Below are positions 4,391 to 6,950 of a DNA stretch of 6,950 nucleotides, in pieces. Position 1 is the stretch's first letter. Each line of letters starts with the position of its first letter. This DNA comes from Planctomycetaceae bacterium (GTDB lineage Bacteria > Planctomycetota > Planctomycetia > Pirellulales > UBA1268), in the NCBI GenBank assembly GCA_947453875.1, contig CANGIH010000126.1, positions 1-6,950 on the forward strand, written 5' to 3'. Under the pieces are notes generated by a model. It was given only the letters and a program-made list of their open reading frames with translations. It was not told where the DNA came from and made no database searches. The position numbers were made by a program, and so were the translations under genes.

Positions 4391-6950
4391 TTGTCGATCC
4401 GCATCGCCCTCCACCACCGCACCGAATACCGCTTCGATCGGCCGGTGAGCCTCGCGCCGCACATCGTGCGGCTGCGTCCGGCCCCGCACTGCCGCACGAA
4501 AGTGTTGTCATACTCGCTTCTCGTCGAGCCAGCCGACCACTTCCTCAACTGGCAGCAGGATCCGCAGGGCAACCATCTCGCCCGGATCGTCTTCCCCAGA
4601 CGGACGCGGGGATTCAGCCTCACCATCGACCTCGTCGCCGAACTCGTGGCGGTGAATGCCTTCGACTTCTTCCTCGACGCCGAGGCGGAGACGTATCCCT
4701 TTCCCTACGACCCTGTTCTCGAAGCGGAACTCGCCCCGTATCTGGCGCCAGTTGCGGGCGGCGAGCGTCTTGCCGGCCTGATCGCCGAATCGAGGCAGGC
4801 GAATCTCATCGCTCCCTCGCGGCGGACGATCGACGTGCTCGTGGCCCTCAATCGGATGGTCTACGAGCGGATCGGCTACCGGATCCGGATGGAGGCGGGG
4901 GTTCAAAGCCCGGAGGAGACGCTCTCCACCGGCACCGGGAGCTGCCGCGACTCCGCCTGGCTGCTGGTGGCCCTGCTGCGGGGAATGGGGATCGCGGCCC
5001 GATTCTGCTCCGGCTATCTGGTGCAACTGGCCCCTGACCTGCCGCCGCTTGATGGTCCGGCCGGGCCGACGACCGACTTCACCGATCTCCATGCCTGGGC
5101 CGAAGCCTATCTCCCCGGTGCCGGCTGGATCGGCCTCGATCCGACCAGCGGTCTGCTCACCGCGGAGGGGCATCTGCCGCTGGCGGCGACGCCCGGGCCG
5201 GCCAGCGCCGCCCCGGTCTCCGGGCTCATCGAACCCTGCGGGAGCTCGATGGATGTCGTCATGCGGATCGACCGGATCGCGGAGGGGCCGCGGACGACGA
5301 AGCCGGTGTCCGACGAGGCCTGGACTCGCATCGATAGGCTCGGCCGGACGGTCGACGAGCGCCTCTCGGCGGGTGATGTACGGCTGACGAGCGGCGGCGA
5401 GCCGACGTATGTGTCGATCGACGACTACGACGGGGCGGAATGGAACATGGCGGCCCTCGGTGACGACAAGCGCAGGCGTGCAGGCGCACTTGCCCGACGG
5501 CTCCTCGCCGACGTCGCCCCCGGCGGGGTGATGCTGGAATCACAGGGGAAGTGGTATCCCGGAGAGCCGCTTCCGCGGTGGGCACTCGAGCTCATCTGGC
5601 GCGGCGATGGGGCCCCCCTGTGGAGGCATGGCGAGCTGCTCGCCAGCGACCCGGCGGCCGGATCGGCAGGTGTCTCTGAGGCGTCAGACGCGCCCCCGAC
5701 CGTTCCGGAGAGGATCCTTGCCGACCTCGCCCGACGCCTTGGCCTCGATCCAAGCTTTGTCATCCCGGCCCATGAACAGCCGGTCGTCGATCCGGCCGCG
5801 CCGGACGCCGCCCCGGTGGTCGGGCCGGCGGTGGCCTGGGTGCTGCCGGTCCTCAAACAACGAGGCGTGGGAGCGGCCGCCTGGCGATCGAGCGAGTGGC
5901 CGTTGCCGGCGGGCCGGGTGTTCCTCGTGGCCGGGGATTCGCCGGCGGGCCTGAGGCTGCCGATGGGGCTCTTGCCCTGGGCCGGAGAGACGGAGATCCG
6001 TGCCGGAACCTCGATTGTGCGAACGGCGATTGTCGCCGAGATTCGCTCTGGTCGCCTCAACCTCTTCCTGCCGCCGCTGGAGGACACGGGGCTTTCGACC
6101 CGGGAGGAGGCGGTCGACGACTGGCTGGACCTGCTCGCCGCCATCGAGGCCACGGTGTCGGATCATCGACAGTCGGTGGTGCTGGAGGGCTACCCACCGC
6201 CGGGGGATGCCCGCCTGTCGCGGCTCCAGGTCACGCCCGATCCAGGGGTGATCGAGATCAACGTGCCGCCGGCGGCGACTTGGGATGACCTCGTGCGGAT
6301 CCGCACGGCCGTCGATGCCGCGGCGCGGACAAGCCGGCTCGGTGCGGAGAAGTTCGAGCTCGATGGCCGGCACACCGGCACTGGTGGCGGCGATCATCTC
6401 GTCCTCGGTGGCCGGACGGTGGCCGACAGTCCGTTCCTGCGCCGGCCCGATCTGCTGGCGAGTCTCGTCGCCTACTGGAACAACCACCCTTCCCTTTCCT
6501 ATCTCTTCGCCGGCGGCTTCATCGGGCCGACGAGCCAGGCGCCACGCATCGACGAGGCCCGTCACGAAAGCCTCTACGAACTCGAGATTGCGTTTCAGGA
6601 GATGCGGCATGCCGGGAGCCAGCCGCCCCCCTGGCTCGTCGATCGGCTGTTCCGCAATCTTCTCGTCGACCTCACCGGCAACACCCACCGGGCGGAATTC
6701 TGCATCGACAAGCTCTTCTCCCCCGACACCGCCTCCGGCCGCAGGGGGCTGGTGGAGATGCGTGCCTTCGAGATGGCGCCGCACGTGCGGATGGGATTGC
6801 TCGCGCAGCTCGTGGTGCGGGCGCTTATCGCGAGATTCTGGCAGAGGCCCTGGGAAGGGGAGCTCGTGCGTTGGGGGACGTTGCTCCACGATCGCTTCCT
6901 CCTTCCCCATTTCCTCCTGGCCGATTTTGGCGACGTGCTTTCCGACCTGC
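4391..6950 (+). CDS. Transglutaminase-like protein fused to DUF2126 putative amidoligase (3' end beyond window)
   Basis: An uninterrupted frame of 853 codons starts at TTG and runs off the window. Family members are usually about 1,100 residues, so roughly 250 are missing. Residues 1-90 are the bacterial transglutaminase N-terminal domain, with 'IALHHRTEYRFDRPV' (4-18), 'VRLRPAPHCRTK' (24-35) and 'NWQQDPQGNHLARIVFP' (53-69). The transglutaminase-like core (about 150-260) keeps the full catalytic triad: C185 in 'GTGSCRDSAWLL', H234 in 'DLHAWAEAY' and D250 in 'GWIGLDPTSG'. DUF2126 begins near 329, with 'LTSGGEPTYVS' (332-342), 'QGKWYPGEPLPRWALELIWR' (385-404), 'GRHTGTGGGDH' (659-669), 'SYLFAGGFIGPTSQAPRIDE' (705-724) and 'TGNTHRAEFCIDKL' (762-775). 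DUF2126 is described as a putative amidoligase. The N-terminal half probably cleaves or transfers at an amide bond, and the C-terminal half may form one. The substrate is unknown. It is the third gene of the ATP-grasp/alpha-E operon and looks intact as far as it is visible. Confidence 0.95.
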   Translation, partial: MSIRIALHHRTEYRFDRPVSLAPHIVRLRPAPHCRTKVLSYSLLVEPADHFLNWQQDPQGNHLARIVFPRRTRGFSLTIDLVAELVAVNAFDFFLDAEAETYPFPYDPVLEAELAPYLAPVAGGERLAGLIAESRQANLIAPSRRTIDVLVALNRMVYERIGYRIRMEAGVQSPEETLSTGTGSCRDSAWLLVALLRGMGIAARFCSGYLVQLAPDLPPLDGPAGPTTDFTDLHAWAEAYLPGAGWIGLDPTSGLLTAEGHLPLAATPGPASAAPVSGLIEPCGSSMDVVMRIDRIAEGPRTTKPVSDEAWTRIDRLGRTVDERLSAGDVRLTSGGEPTYVSIDDYDGAEWNMAALGDDKRRRAGALARRLLADVAPGGVMLESQGKWYPGEPLPRWALELIWRGDGAPLWRHGELLASDPAAGSAGVSEASDAPPTVPERILADLARRLGLDPSFVIPAHEQPVVDPAAPDAAPVVGPAVAWVLPVLKQRGVGAAAWRSSEWPLPAGRVFLVAGDSPAGLRLPMGLLPWAGETEIRAGTSIVRTAIVAEIRSGRLNLFLPPLEDTGLSTREEAVDDWLDLLAAIEATVSDHRQSVVLEGYPPPGDARLSRLQVTPDPGVIEINVPPAATWDDLVRIRTAVDAAARTSRLGAEKFELDGRHTGTGGGDHLVLGGRTVADSPFLRRPDLLASLVAYWNNHPSLSYLFAGGFIGPTSQAPRIDEARHESLYELEIAFQEMRHAGSQPPPWLVDRLFRNLLVDLTGNTHRAEFCIDKLFSPDTASGRRGLVEMRAFEMAPHVRMGLLAQLVVRALIARFWQRPWEGELVRWGTLLHDRFLLPHFLLADFGDVLSDL

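Noticed and set aside
3235..4626. Long minus-strand open frame (463 codons) opposite the alpha-E gene
   Set aside because: It spans two real plus-strand genes and the gap between them, and its composition is typical of a codon-bias shadow.
5684..6910. Minus-strand open frame (408 codons) opposite DUF2126
   Set aside because: The plus strand encodes conserved DUF2126 blocks across this stretch; the reverse frame has no recognisable domain.

Overview
The window is GC-rich, almost fully coding on the + strand, and probably comes from a planctomycete (Planctomycetota, perhaps Pirellulales-like). This rests on the style of the first gene: a soluble Hanks-type kinase with a short helical N-terminal module ending in an 'ITGYQLDRL' motif, an 'RSDIYFLG' signature and a fused receiver-like tail. 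Weak or absent Shine-Dalgarno sequences and TAGA(C/G)T-like -10 boxes fit but do not prove it. No marker gene is present, so the taxonomy is an inference.

Layout: 1-88 is a short upstream region with a weak -10-like box. 89-1606 encodes a Ser/Thr protein kinase with a degenerate C-terminal receiver-like domain. 1607-1853 is the only sizeable non-coding gap (247 bp); it holds a weak promoter candidate and two small hairpins but no convincing terminator. 1854-3317 encodes a circularly permuted ATP-grasp protein (DUF404/DUF407 type). 3382-4362 encodes an alpha-E (DUF403) helical protein. 4391 to the window end encodes a transglutaminase-like domain fused to DUF2126, a putative amidoligase; it starts at TTG and runs off the edge. 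The gaps between the last three genes are 64 and 28 bp, so they look like one operon. No gene-free stretch exceeds 300 bp. No tRNA, rRNA, insertion sequence or CRISPR array was seen.

How the genes fit together: permuted ATP-grasp, alpha-E and transglutaminase-DUF2126 proteins recur as neighbours in many bacteria. Comparative genomics has predicted that they form a peptide or amide-bond synthesis and modification system. ATP-grasp and DUF2126 are the putative ligases, the transglutaminase-like domain is a thiol peptidase or acyl-transferase, and alpha-E is a helical partner. To my knowledge the natural substrate is not established. The kinase may only be a neighbour; its larger gap and possible separate promoter leave a functional link open.
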